DNA of 64,000 nt from Lithobates sylvaticus (GCA_028564925.1 CM053029.1:294787168-294851167); one strand, 5' to 3'; shown: positions 22,781 to 34,027, numbered from the stretch's first letter. Program-made: numbers and translations. Notes: generated by a model from the letters alone, not told the origin.

Positions 22781-23388
22781 TTTAAATTTTCCTGCCGAAA
22801 GTCCGTCGGACCCAGTTTCAGGCGGGAAGTCCGCCCGTCTGTATGCAGGTCCGACGGACTTTCCAAATGAACGGACTTGCCCACACACGGAGTAAAGTCC
22901 ATTAATTTTAAACGTGACTCGAGGTACGACGGGACTAGAGAAGGAAGTCAATCTCGACGCTTTGATCGGCGATATTGACACCTTGCGAATCCCGTCCCCT
23001 GGTATGGATTTTGAGGGTAACCCCCTACGCTAAAAAAACAGTGTGGGGGTCCCCCCAAAGTCCATACCAAACCCTTATCCGAGTACGCAGCCTGGCTGGT
23101 CAGGAAAGGGGGTGGGGACGAGCGACCTGCGGCCCCCCCCACCCCAAAGCACCTTGTCCCCATGTTGATGAGGACAAGGGAGTCTTCCCAACAACCCTGG
23201 TCGTTGGGGTCTGCGGGCGGGGGGCTTATCGGAACCCGGGAGCCCCCTTTAATAAGGGGGCCCCCAGATCCCGGCCCCCCACCCTATGTGAATGAGTATG
23301 GGGTACATGGTACCCCTACCTATTCTCCTAGGGGAAAAAAAGTAAATAAAAAAAACACACTAGACACACTAGGTTTTTAAAGTAGTTT
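22781..23388. repeat. GC-rich repeat, fold-back family arm (GTCCGTCGGA motifs)
   Basis: It contains GAACGGACTTGCCCACACAC, ATCCCGTCCCCTGGTATGGA and GTGTGGGGGTCCCCCC. Each has a near-twin in the complete element 30879-32033 (about 31035, 31130 and 31190), and the CTTATCGGAACCCGGGAGCC block near 23227 matches 31435. It runs straight into the palindrome at 23389-24031, so the two are probably one composite element. Confidence 0.6.
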
Positions 23389-24031
23389 ATTAGGCAGCTC
23401 CAGGGGTCTTCTTCCGACTTCGGGGGTCTCTCCGCGCTTTCTGGCCTCTTCTCCCACTCTTCGGTTGTTCTGCCAGGCTCCTCCGCTATCTTCTTCTAGC
23501 TCTTACTAGCGTCAGCCCGGGCTTCTGGTTTGGCCGTCGCCGTCTTCTCCTTCTTCCTTTTCTTCTTCCGATGTTGACACAACGCTCTCTTCCACTGTAA
23601 TGCGCTGGACACGCTGCATATCCACTTATATAGTCACAATGGGCGGGGTCACCGGGTGATGTCACCCGGTGACCCCGCCCCTTATGGCGTCACAGTCCCA
23701 GTATGCCATGGGACTGTGACGTCATAAGGGGCGGGGACATCACCCGGTGACCCCGCCCCCTGTGCCTATATAAGTGGATACGCAGCGTGTCCAGCGCATT
23801 ACAGTGGGAGAGAGCGTTGTGACAACATCGGAAGAAGAAAAGAAGGAAGAAGAAGAAGAAGACGGCGAACCAGAAGCCTGGGCCAACGCTAGTAAAAGAG
23901 CTGGAAGAAGATAACAGAGGAGCCCGGCAGAACAACCGGAGAGCGGGAGAAGAGGCCGGAAAGCGCGGAGAGACCCCCGAAGTCAGAAGAAGACCCCCGA
24001 AGTCAGAAGAAGACCCCTGGAGCTGCCTAAT
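23389..24031. repeat. 643-bp fold-back palindrome with divergent promoter-like symmetry
   Basis: ATTAGGCAGCTCCAGGGG at the left is mirrored by CCCCTGGAGCTGCCTAAT at the right; the symmetry continues inward over about 310 bp per arm to a centre near 23702. Arms differ by small indels. Both contain TATATAAG pointing outwards (minus strand 23625-23632, plus strand 23767-23774) and GC boxes (GGGCGGGG type). A perfect CRE-like TGACGTCA lies at 23717-23724, with TGACGCCA as its mirror. The arm resembles 31590-31750. No protein is evident. It may be a fold-back transposon or an inverted duplication of a promoter-bearing unit. Confidence 0.8.
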
Positions 24032-24443
24032 GCTGCTGACTTTTAATAAATGGACACTTACCTTTCCTGGAGTCCAGCGATGTCGGCAGCCGAGGCCGAT
24101 CAATCACTCGGCTCTCTACTGCTGCCGGCGCCATTCTCGGTGAGGGAATCAGGAAGTGAAGCATTGCGGCTTCACTTCCCGGTTCCCTACTGTGCATGCG
24201 CCAGTCACGTAGCGCAATGAGAATCATCCTCGCTGTCTCTGGGATCCGTGTGTGTCCCAGCAGACAGCGCGGCGGGACAGGAAGATGCATAGACTCCCGT
24301 AGGAGTCTATGCCCGGAAGTGGGTGCAAATAACTGTCTTAGACAGGTATCTGCACCCCCTCCCCCTGAAAGATGCCAACTGTGGCACCGAAAGAGGGGAG
24401 GGTTCCGATGAGCGGAAGTTCCACTTTAGGGTGGAACCCCGCT
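24032..24443 (-). mobile_element. Partial TTAA element (AGCGGGATTCCACCC family)
   Basis: This is the reverse complement of the element at 4863-5319, ending GTGGAACCCCGCT before TTAA at 24444-24447. The other end is cut where the palindrome stops (TGCTGACTTTTAATAAATGG). No coding capacity. Confidence 0.7.
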
Positions 24444-24588
24444 TTAAACCTAACGTGCTATGCAGGGCAAACTTCCCTGAACTATCATGTCATGCATGAT
24501 GCCGCTATACCCTGTAAGCATTATGTGGCCTCTAAAGTACCTGCGAAATACCTAACAGTGCAAAGTCAGATGTGCAGTGACTGAGTTA

Positions 24589-26058
24589 TGCCACGTACAC
24601 ACGGTCGTATTTTCCGACGGGAAATGTTGGATGTGAGCTTGTTGTTGGAAAGTCCGACCCTGTATATGCTCCATCGAACATTTGCTGTCGGACTTCCCCC
24701 AACAAATGTTTGCTAGCAGGTTCTCAAATTTTCCGCCAACAAAACTTTGTTGTCGGAAAGTCCGATCGTGTGTACACAAGTCCGTTGCACAAAAGTCCGT
24801 GCATGCCCAGAAGCGGACGGTCTTGTAAACTAGCGTTCGTAATGGAGAATTAACATTCGTGACGTGGCAAGTTAGGAAATCTCCAAATGCAGCACACAGT
24901 TCTCTTCTTCTTTAATGGGATAATAATCAAGCTGCTTTGCTGGTGATATTGATGGAGTTATTGCAAACACATTTTCACTGGCTTTTTTTTTAACCTCCTA
25001 GGCGGTAAACCCGAGCCTGGCTCGGGTCCAGCTTTTTCTGCTGGGAGCGGTAACCCCGAGCCAGACTCGGGCTTGCGTGCAGGATGCAGGGGGGAAGTTA
25101 CTTACCTTTTCCCCTGGATCCTGCATGTCTCCCCGCTGTGCGAGCGAGCCGTCCGCTCGCTCGATTCACACAGTGCCGGTCTCCGTTCCCTGCGACGTTA
25201 CGACGCACGGGAGCGGAGATCGGCGCCAAATTTAAAAAAGTTTAAAAACACAACACATATACAATACTGTAATCTGTAAGATTACAGTACTGTATACAAA
25301 AAATACACACCCCCTTTGTCCCTAGTGGTCTGCCCAGTGCCCTGCATGTCATTTTATATAATAAAAAGATTTTTTTCTGCCTGGAAACTGGAGATTGTCC
25401 ATAGCAACCAAAAAGTGTCCCTTTATGTCAAAAGTGGTTTTAGACCAGCTAGAAAACACCGATAAAAAATTCAAATCACAATTTATCATCAAACAATAAA
25501 TTTAATGACAGCGACTATTCTGCAACTGAGCAAATTTCAGTGTTTTTGATTTGATTACATTATTGAATCATTTTTATATATATTTTTATTATATTATAAT
25601 TTATTATTTTGTGTTTCAAACTTTATCATACCCGGGATGTCTACTAGACTCTGGTTCGGACAGATTTAAGTGAGTTATTCATAAGAATTGCATGCCTACA
25701 ATATAAAAACGCCAAATTTCCATGCAAAATAATTGTACCGCTTTCAGCACCAAATTCCAGACAGAATCATACTGCCAGGGAGGTTAAGTGATATCAAGAA
25801 TAATAATAATAGCGCAATATAAAAAAAGCAAAAAGAAAAGTGCGAATCAACACTCACCAAACTTCTACTAACACAAAATTAGCAGAAGGAGCCCAAAGGG
25901 TGGCGCTAGAGAGCTGAAAAAACACATACGCCACTATGTTCGTAATTGTTGGCCAACATTTGCGTGACTGTGTGTATGCAATACAAGTTTGAGCCAACAA
26001 CCTTCGAACAAAAATCCACGGTTTTGTTGGCGTAAAGTCAGATCGTGTGTACAAGGCA
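24589..26058. mobile_element. Harbinger-like element with TTA duplication, containing a nested TTAA element
   Basis: TTA lies at 24586-24588 and 26059-26061. The ends are TGCCACGTACACACGGTCG and CAGATCGTGTGTACAAGGCA, the GTACACACG family. It is split by the TTAA element at 24994-25783; the remaining host element is about 680 bp. No transposase is visible. Confidence 0.75.
24994..25783. mobile_element. Nested TTAA element (CCTCCTAGGCGG family)
   Basis: TTAA lies at 24990-24993 and 25784-25787. The inverted ends are CCTCCTAGGCGGTAAACCCG and ATACTGCCAGGGAGG. A second internal inverted pair (CCCGAGCCTGGCTCGGG) sits just inside the left end. TIRs starting CC and the TTAA target fit a piggyBac-like element. 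The AT-rich right half, with TATATATATTTTTATTA, carries no reading frame. Confidence 0.75.
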
Positions 26059-26061
26059 TTA

Positions 26062-26849
26062 GACCCCTGATGAGGCGGCACTGATGGGCACTGATAGGCT
26101 GAACTGGTGGGCATTGATGAGGTGGCACTTATGGGCACTGATGAGGTGGCACTTATGGGCACTGATGAGGAGGCACTTATATGCCGCACTTATGGGCACT
26201 GATAGGTGGCACTGATAGGCGGCACTGATGGGCACTAATAGACAGCACTGGTGGGCACTGGTGGGCATGGATAGGCGGCACGGATAGGCGTTACATATGT
26301 GCACTGATGGGCCTTGATGGACAGCAGTGATGGGCATTGATGGGCAGCACTGATAGGCGGCACTGACTGGCATGGCTAATGGGTACTGTTTGGTGGCACT
26401 TGTTGGCAGTGGTGGGCACTGATTGCTGCCACATGTGGCCACTGTATTGTGACACTATATTTCTTTATTGTAATCAGGGCACTGATGACCAGTGCCCTGA
26501 TTACATTCCTACATGTTCCCCTGTGAGGAGATGCCGCTGATCGGCTGTTCTCTCCTCACACTCTGTCAGTGTGAGGCGAGGAGAGCCGATTACCAGCATC
26601 TCCGTGTTTACATGTGACTGGCTGTGATTGGACACAGTCGATCACATGTTTAAAGAGACACGGACACGGCTCTTTACACAGATCGGGGTCGCGCCGTGAC
26701 CTAGTAACACGGCGTGGCCGCGATCGCTGCGTTGCGTGCCCCCACTAACACGCAAGAGCAGCCGTTCTGGGATGCCGTCATATGACGTCGTCCCAGAACA
26801 AGAGCTGCACCGTCCCGCCGTCATTTGACGGTGGACAGGCAGCAAGCAG
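26062..26849. mobile_element. TTAA-family element, right part, with GGCACTGAT minisatellite
   Basis: The right end ...CAGCAAGCAG precedes TTAA at 26850-26853 and resembles the CCACTTGCTT end of the element at 26975. 26068-26440 is a short-period array of GGCACTGATGGGCACTGATA-type units, also found at 27285-27430 and 42405-42540. A left end was not found; the Harbinger-like element at 24589-26058 may have inserted in or replaced it. The frames over the array are repeat artefacts. Confidence 0.55.
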
Positions 26850-27597
26850 TTAAAGTTCATAATGTAAGTTACATTTTCTGAGCAAACTGTGGACCAGTCT
26901 GCAACAGTCCTCAATAGACATCCTCTCTCTCTGGTGGATGAAGTACTTTATGGCACACTATAAAGAGTCCTTAACCACTTGCTTACTGGGCACTTTTACC
27001 CCCCCCCCCTTATACCCCCTTCCTCCCCAGGCCATTTTTCAGCTTGCAGTGCTGTAGCACTTTGAATGACAATTGTGCGGTCATGCAACACTGTACTTTT
27101 TTTCACACAAATAGAGCTTTCTTTTGGTGGTATTTAATCACCGCTGTGTTTTTTATATTTTTTTTATATTTTGCTAAAGAAACAAAAAATGACTTTAAAA
27201 AAAAAAGATATTTTTTTTCATAGTTTGTTATAAAATCTAGCAAACTAGTCATTTTTCTCCTTCACTGATGTGCGCTGATGAGGCTGCACTGATAGGTGGC
27301 ACTAATGGGCACTGAGTGGTGGCACTGATAGGCAGCACTGATAGGTGGCACTGGTGGGCACTGATTAGCAGCACTGGTGGACACTGATCGGGGCACTGGT
27401 TTGCAAAGATTAGAAGCACTCATGGGCACTGTGTGGGACCAATGTCCCTGTAACAGAAGCCAGTTAATGGCTTTCCTCCTTTCTCCTCATGCTGTCATTG
27501 TGATGAGAAAAAAAGCTGACAACCGTCTTCTGTTTACTTCTGTGATCAGCTGTCATTGGCTGACAGCTGATCACATGGTAAAGGGCCATGATGTGAT

Positions 27598-28888
27598 CAG
27601 TGCCGGACTGGCCTACCGGGATACAGGGAAATTTCCCGGTAGGCCGTCTGCTCTCAGTGCCCTGGGGCCACTTTAGTCTCGGGGCTTGGCTGGCAGTGTC
27701 AGCGCAGCAAAAAAACAAAAACAGCAGAGGCGGCCGCCGCTCTTAGCAATGCAGCCTTTGTGTGCGGCGCGCGTGCCTGTAGCTCCTCTTCTGATCCGCG
27801 CCGCACACACTGATATTACTGCCAGTCTGCCTGTCTGCCTGAGTGAAGGGAGGAGCATGATTTCTACATGCATTCAGCCCGTGCGGCTCCACGCACGGCA
27901 GCGCAGCACCGCTGATTTCTTCTTCCATTCGGCCCGCCCACTAGTCTGCACGAGGAGAATAGGAGAAGTGGACGGCCGCTCATGGATCAGAAGAATTAAG
28001 GTGCCTGTCCTCTCTTTCTCTCTCTCTCTCTCTCCCTCTAATAAAATAGTCCATTTTTTGCAGAGCATTGCAATTTCTTGGGGGGGGGGGGGGGCGCAAA
28101 CTGAAAATAAATAAAACATCAATTGCATCACTGTGCCCATCAAACACAGCCACTGTGCCCTCAAATGCAGCCACTGTGCCCTCAAACGCAGCCACTGTGC
28201 CCTCAAACGCATGCCACTGTGCCCTCAAACGCAGCCACTGTACCCTCCAACGCAGCCACTGCGCCCTCAAACGCATGCCACTGTGCCCTCAAACGCAGCC
28301 ACTGTGCCTCAAACGCAGCCACTGTGCCCTCAAACGCATGCCACTGTGCCCTCAAACGCAGCCACTGTGCCCTCAAACGCAGCCACTGTGCCCTCAAACG
28401 CATGCCACTGTGCCCATAAATTGCCACCACTGTGCCCATTTAACGGTGCCACTGTGCCTGCAAACACAGCCACTATGCCCAAACGCAGCCATTGTGCCAT
28501 CAAACGCAGCCATTGTGCCTATCAAACGCAGCCACTGTGCCATCAAACGCAGCCACTGTACCCATAAATTCCCACCACTGTGCCCATCAACACAGCCACT
28601 GTGCCATCGAACATAGCCACTGTGCCCATAAATTGCCACCACTGTGCCCATAAATTGCCACCACTGTGCCCATCAAACGCAGCCACTGTGCTCTCAAACG
28701 CATGCCACTGTACCATGTATCTGTCTTATCTATATATAGTGCACTCTTCAAATGTGCTTTAAAATGCATGGTTTTCCCTTTTATGAACAAGAAAATAATG
28801 ACGTTATGCTGTTGGGCTGGTATAATAATGCTATGGGGCTGGTATGAAATTTTTTCCAGGGCTGGTTTTCATTCCCAGTCCGGCCCTG
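27598..28888 (+). mobile_element. Complete non-autonomous hAT element with 8-bp duplication, carrying a minisatellite
   Basis: GATGTGAT lies at 27590-27597 and again at 28889-28896. The ends are CAGTGCCGGACTGGC and CCCAGTCCGGCCCTG, an inverted pair. An 8-bp duplication with CAGNG ends defines hAT. Inside are a CT microsatellite (28012-28036), a G run (28080-28094) and a 21-bp minisatellite (28130-28715). No transposase frame is present. Confidence 0.9.
28130..28715 (+). repeat. 21-bp minisatellite, about 27 copies
   Basis: The unit is GCCACTGTGCCCTCAAACGC plus A, with variants CATAAATT and CATCAAAC. Since 21 is divisible by 3, several frames stay open in all registers; none is a gene. The reverse complement (GGGCACAGTGGCTGC) is the core of the 22-bp array at 34045-34515. 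Confidence 0.85.
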
Positions 28889-29050
28889 GATGTGATTGGC
28901 TCTTTACCCTGTTCTGTGATCAGCTGAGTCCAAAGGACTCGACGATCACAGAGCGCGCTGCCTGCATGCTGCAGGGGGCGCACGAGCAGCGCGATCATGA
29001 AACGTCTATTGATGCCCTCCCGACACTGGAAGCAGGCAGAAAGTGGTTAA

Positions 29051-29308
29051 AGCAACACATCACCCGCCAGGTACCATCAGTGTCCTCTTGTGTAAATGCA
29101 ACACAAAATAGTACATGGGACACCTCAAGATGGGCGATGCCTACTTGCAGCGCAAAGTCTTTGTGGGGACTAGGAGTGTCTGTACTAGGCAAACAACCAT
29201 CTTCTGCTGTTTATTTTCAAAGCTTCACTGAACAAGCTGAGGCTAGAAGCTAATTGGTCACCATGCACAACTGCTTAAGATTCCATTCTAGTAAATTCTC
29301 TCCTTTTG
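29051..29308. other. Non-coding spacer
   Basis: I see no gene or recurrent repeat. Confidence 0.4.
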
Positions 29309-29310
29309 CT

Positions 29311-29703
29311 GCATACACACGATCGGAAATTCGGCCAGCAAAAGAGCGATGAGAGCTTTTGGTCGAAAAATGCGACCGTGTGTATGCCCCATCGGACTTT
29401 TGCTGGCTGAATTCCAGCCAACAAAAGATTGAGAGCAGGTTCGGAAATTCCGATCATCTGTAGCAATTTCGATGCGCAAAATTCCTACGCATGCTCGGAA
29501 ACAATTTGACGCATGCTCGGAAGCATTGAACTTCATTTTCTTGGCTCGTTGCAGTGTTGTACGCCACCGCGTTCTTGACGGTCGAAAGTTCGGCAAACTT
29601 TTGTGTGACCGTGTGTATGCAAGCCAAGCTTGAGCGGAATTCTGTTGAAAAAAACATCCAAGATTTTTCCGATGGAAAATCAGCTCGTGTGTATGCAGCG
29701 TTA
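29311..29703. mobile_element. Harbinger-like miniature element (GCATACACACGATCGG family)
   Basis: The ends are TGCTGCATACACACGATCGG and CTCGTGTGTATGCAGCG, with TTT to the left and TTA to the right, a slightly worn 3-bp duplication. The interior is rich in self-complementary CGGAAATTC motifs like those at 8801-9149. No gene. Confidence 0.7.
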
Positions 29704-30878
29704 GAGATTATGTTTCAGGGCCTCAACAGGTCCTGTGCAAAGAAGCATTCCCAGAAGACTTGCAAAGCAGTTCCTTCATGGAAGGTACAAAAGGGACAGT
29801 TGCCTATATGTAAACAGATTAGAGTTACCACCTGTATGGTTTTCTCCCCGACAATCCGATTTTTGAATGATGTGTTCGGGTTTACTTCTGCCCCAGACAC
29901 ATCATTCACATGGACTGCACAGAGAGTGACATGTCAGAGTGTCAGTGTATCAAAGCTCCTCCCCTCCTCCTCCATTCTGTACACACAAGAGGAGGAAGGG
30001 GCAGAGGCGTAACTATAGGGGGTGCAGCAGTCGCGAGCGCAACCGGGCCCTGTGCTGCAAGGGGCCCATGCTGCCCCCTTTACATATGGCCTGTGGCAGC
30101 ATAGGCGGTTAGGCACCGGGCGCACAGGTGGCTGGAGGTGGGGGGTGACTGGCAGAGCTCCATGCTCGACTGCCGCACTGGCTGCTCTTTAGTTGTGCAT
30201 TCCCCACACAACCTGTGTCCTCTGCCGCTCCTCCGGGTCCCCCTCTCCTGCTCCATGCAGTGCTGCTCAGTCGGTGTCTGTCCTCCACAGCCAGAGTCCC
30301 GCCCCCTGAGTCCGGCTCATACTGCACTGCATGCTTCTCCCGGGCAAGCAAACTTTAAGCACACAGATGCAGTGCAGCCCTATGAGAACTGGCTCCCCAA
30401 AGGACACCGCAGGCTTGTCTGCCAGCACCCCCCTCCTCCCCATCATACACAGATGTTGACAGGTCTTTCTGGGAGATATGTCCCCTAAGGACAGGGACCC
30501 CCATCTCCCCTGGGGACAGGGCTCAGTTCTCCCTAAAGGACATGGACCCCATTTTCCTTGGGGACAAGGACACCATCTCCTCTGGGGACCGAGCCAACTT
30601 CTCCCCAGAGGTCAGGGACCTCATTTCCCGTGAGGAAAGGCACCGCAGAGGCACCTTTTTATTTTTCTATTTTTACAACCCCCACCCCATTGGTTTGCTC
30701 TAAATTGTAAAAAAAGAGTGCACAGCATATACATTACCAGCACTAAATGTTCTAAATATGAGCAATGCGCTGTATTCCTATTCAGTTTGGTGCCCCACGT
30801 AATCTTATAATTTTGATAATGGCCACATCAAACACGTTTTTGTACAAATACCAGACACCGGCCCACCAAACCCCCTAA

Positions 30879-32033
30879 TGCCGCGTACACACGTTCGGAT
30901 TGTCCGCCGTTTTTCCCGGGGGGGGGGACTTGCCCACACACGCCCGGACTTCCGAGCGTGTGACTTGCCCACACACGCCCGGACTTCTCCGGCGGACAAT
31001 CCGCGGGAAAAAGTCAGTGGGACTTTTGAAAATGAACGGACTTGCCCACACACGGAGCAGTCCGTTCATTTAGAACGTAACTGCAGGTAGACGGAGCTAG
31101 CGAAGGCAGTGAATGCTGCCGCACTAGCCCCGTCACCTGGCATGGATTTAAAGGGAATCCCCACGCCGAAAAAAAACGGCGTGGGGGTCCCCCCCTCCAT
31201 CTCAGACCCTTATCCAAGCACGCAGCCCGGCAGGCCAGGAAAGGGGTGGGGACGAGCGAGCGCCCCCCCCTCCTGAGCCGTACCAGGCCGCGTGCCCTCA
31301 ACATGGGGGGTGCCCTGGGGAAAGGGGGGCCGTGCGGCCCCCCCCACCCCAAAGCACCTTGTCCCCATGTTGATGAGGACAAGGGCCTCTTCCCGACAAC
31401 CCTGGCGTTGGTTGTCGGGGTCTGCGGGCGGGGGCTTATCGGAATCCGGGAGCCCCCTTTTATAAGGGGGCCCCCAGATCCCGGCCCCCCACCCTATGTG
31501 AAAGAGTATGGGGTACGTTGTACCCCTACCCATTCACCTAAGGTGTAAAATGTAAAGAAAAAAAAACACACAATTTTGAAAAAATATTTTATTGCACTGC
31601 TCCGGGGGTCTTCTTCCGTCTTGGGGGGTCTTCTCGCTGGACTCCTCTGCCATTTACCTAGCTCTTTTACCGAGCAGAGGAGGCCGGCTACCTTCTTCGT
31701 CGTCTACGCCGTCGTCTGGGGGTCTCGATCCGCCTTCGGGGGTCTTCCGGGTCTCTTCTGTTCTTGCCACAGTCGTCACGTGCTAAATGAACGGACTTTC
31801 CGATGAGCGGCAAGTCCGTTCATTTCAAAAGTCCGGCGGACTAGCCTACTAACGGCGGGATTGTCCGTCGGACTGCCTAGTCCAGCGGATAATTTTAAAA
31901 CAAAACTTAAAACCTAGTCCGCTGGACTTTTGGCGCCAAAAAGTCCGCCGACGCCCACACACGAGGGGATTGTCCGGTGGACTCGAGTCCAGCGGACAAT
32001 CCCGCAGGATAGTCCCTTCGTGTGTACGCGGCA
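30879..32033. mobile_element. Complete Harbinger-like element with TAA duplication (nested in hAT)
   Basis: TAA lies at 30876-30878 and 32034-32036. The termini TGCCGCGTACACACG and CGTGTGTACGCGGCA are perfect inverted repeats of 15 bp. The interior has further inverted GTCCGCCGG and GTCCGTTCATTT motifs and a GC-rich core shared with 22781-24031. No convincing protein is encoded; frames are Gly/Pro-rich from composition. Confidence 0.85.
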
Positions 32034-32094
32034 TAAGGAACACTCTCCTGTAAGATAAGTCTAATCTATTCCTTGCAACGCAGCGTCCTTGCAG

Positions 32095-32610
32095 ATGTCA
32101 ATGTCATTTTCCATGGGGGCAGGGACCCCTTCTCACCTGAGGACAGAGACCAATGGGGACCCCATCTACCCTGGGAACAGGGTCCACTTCTCCCAAGAGG
32201 ACAGGGACCCCATTTCCCTTGGGGGCAGGAACCCCTTCTCACATGGGGACAGGGACCCCATCTCCCCTAAGGACAGGGACCCCATCTCCCCTGGGGACAG
32301 GACCCACTTCTCCCCAGAGGACAGGGACCCCATTTCCCTTGGGCACAAGGACCCCTTCTCACCTGAGGACAAGGACCCCATCTCCCCTAAGGTCAGGGAC
32401 CCCATCTCTCCCCTGGGGACAGGGACCCCATCTTCCCTGGGGACAGGGCCCACTTCTCCCCAGAGGACAGGGACCCCATTTCCCTTAGGGACAGGGACTC
32501 CTACTTACGTGGGGACAGGGACCCCATCTCCCCTAAGGACAAGGACCCAATCTCTCCAGGAGACAGGGCCCACTTTTCCCCAGAGGACAGGGTCCCAATT
32601 TCCCTTTCCC
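32095..32610 (+). repeat. GGGACAGGGACCCC minisatellite, about 24-26 bp period
   Basis: Repeated units of the type GGGACAGGGACCCCATCTCC vary between CTCCCCTGGG, CTCCCCTAAG and TTCCCTTGGG forms, giving a loose higher-order pattern. A shorter stretch of the same unit is at 30480-30640, so the Harbinger-like insertion split one array. Confidence 0.8.
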
Positions 32611-32894
32611 TTCTTCCTCTTTGTCTCAAAGGTGTAACATCATAGGTCTGTTTAGACCTCTGATATCTCACCAAAGTCCCCCAACGAGACTCGCAAAAAA
32701 TTGTAAAAAAAAATTTAAAAAAATGCTGATACCAGTGGTGGAACTACAGGGCTCACAAAAGTCATACCTGTGACCGAGCCCTGGAGTTCCACCACCAGAC
32801 TCGGAGGGAAGGACCTCGGCCGGGGTTCAGGGGGGCCCTTCGTGGTTTCTTGCACCAGGGCCCTGAAGGTTCTAGTTACACCACTGGGAAGGGG

Positions 32895-33212
32895 AGCAGG
32901 GACTCACTGATATCAGGTCTGTAGAAAGTTTTTATTATGCTCTGTAGATGGAGGAGGGAGGGGGAGAGAGCAGCTGGAAAGGAGGACAGGGTTTAAAATA
33001 TGTGGAGTGATTGAGGGGTTAGGAGGATATGTACTGGGGGGGGCTTTGGCAGGGGGAAGATATGCTAGAAGTGTGGATTGGATTTGAAATCTGACAACCT
33101 CTCCTTGCACTATCTCTCTTCCTTCCCAAAGGACCCCTCCAGCACATATCCCACCCCCCCTGCACTGGCCCTCTTCTCTCACAAAGCCCCCCCCCCCCAG
33201 CACATAGCTGAC
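32895..33212. other. G/C-biased spacer, probably part of a composite repeat
   Basis: No gene is seen. It ends in a C run and CACATAGCTGAC. The similar phrase CAGCACATATCTAACTC follows the C run at 34586-34598, so both may be ends or repeats of one older element split by the hAT at 33213. Confidence 0.4.
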
Positions 33213-34027
33213 CAGTGTTGGTCATCTTACTTTAAAAAAGTAATTTAGTTAAGTTACAAATTACTTCTCCCAAAAAGTAATTGCGTTAGTAACTCAGTTA
33301 CTACATTGGACAAGTAATTAGTTACGCAGCAAAGTAACTGACTTTTTTTTTTAAATATTCTATACGTGTAACTAAGGGGCGGGTCTAGTATTACTGTAAC
33401 CAAGGGGCGCATTTATTATTGTTATATATATCGTGTAAACAAGGGGCTGCTCTATTATTACTCTAAACAAGGGGCAGATCTGTTATAGCGTGTAAGCAAG
33501 TGGCGGGTCTATTATTATTATATCGTGTAAGGGGTGGATTTCTACAGAAGAGGGTGAATGTTAAATTAATGGGCAGAGCTCGATATATAACAATAATAAT
33601 AAATGCGCCCCTTGGTTACAGTACTACTAGACCCGCCCCTTAGTTACACGATAGACGCCCCTTGCAGAGTAGCACGAGCATCAGGAGCGTGCGGCATCGC
33701 CTCGTACAATTACATGTTAACTGTGCCTGCGCTGTGTAGAGTTCACTCAGAGCTGTTTAGGTTCGGCAATTTTCGGAAGCTCCGTAGTCCTTCGTACTGT
33801 GCAAGCGCTGCGCCTGCGCAGTACAGGGTGTCCTTATCCGGCGGGGGAACTTTTTTGGCAGGACACCGGAATTACACTACTGACATCTAGTGATGGTAGA
33901 TGTAATTGGGGTAACTAAGCCAAAGTAATGGGAACTGAGTTACCATGAGGGGAAAAGTAATCAGTTAGATTACTAGTTACCCTCTAAAGTAACTGAGTTA
34001 CGTAACTCAGTTTATTTTAACTCACTG
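33213..34027. mobile_element. Complete hAT element with 8-bp duplication (AAAAAGTAATT family)
   Basis: TAGCTGAC lies at 33205-33212 and 34028-34035. The ends are CAGTGTTGGTCATC and TTTATTTTAACTCACTG, with subterminal runs of AAGTAACT-like motifs in inverted orientation. Inside, 33365-33655 is itself an inverted repeat (AACTAAGGGGCGGGTCTAGT mirrored by ACTAGACCCGCCCCTTAGTT). No coding capacity. Confidence 0.85.

Larger units (their letters stand above)
26975..29046. mobile_element. TTAA-flanked element containing a nested hAT
   Basis: TTAA lies at 26971-26974 and 29047-29050. The ends are CCACTTGCTTACTGGGC and GAAGCAGGCAGAAAGTGG. The interior has the family block AGAGCTTTCTTTTGGTGG (about 27114) and a GGCACTGAT minisatellite at 27285-27430. 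It is interrupted by the hAT at 27598-28888; without that it is about 780 bp. No transposase. Confidence 0.75.
30002..32886 (+). mobile_element. Complete non-autonomous hAT element with 8-bp duplication, containing a Harbinger-like insertion
   Basis: GGAAGGGG lies at 29994-30001 and 32887-32894. The left end CAGAGGCGTAACTATAGG pairs with the right end CTAGTTACACCACTG. This is a known style of vertebrate hAT terminus. The interior carries GGGACAGGGACCCCATCTCC-type minisatellite on both sides of the insertion at 30879-32033 (30480-30640 and 32095-32610). No transposase frame is seen. The host element without the insertion is about 1.7 kb. Confidence 0.9.

Noticed and set aside
22975-23380. Gly/Pro-rich frames, also at 31246-31548
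   Set aside because: The same GC-rich repeat occurs at both places; frames are composition-driven and without domains.
28068-28639. Overlapping frames rich in Cys and His or Ala/Gln, superficially zinc-finger-like
   Set aside because: A 21-bp minisatellite inside a hAT element keeps several registers open at once; spacing does not match any finger.
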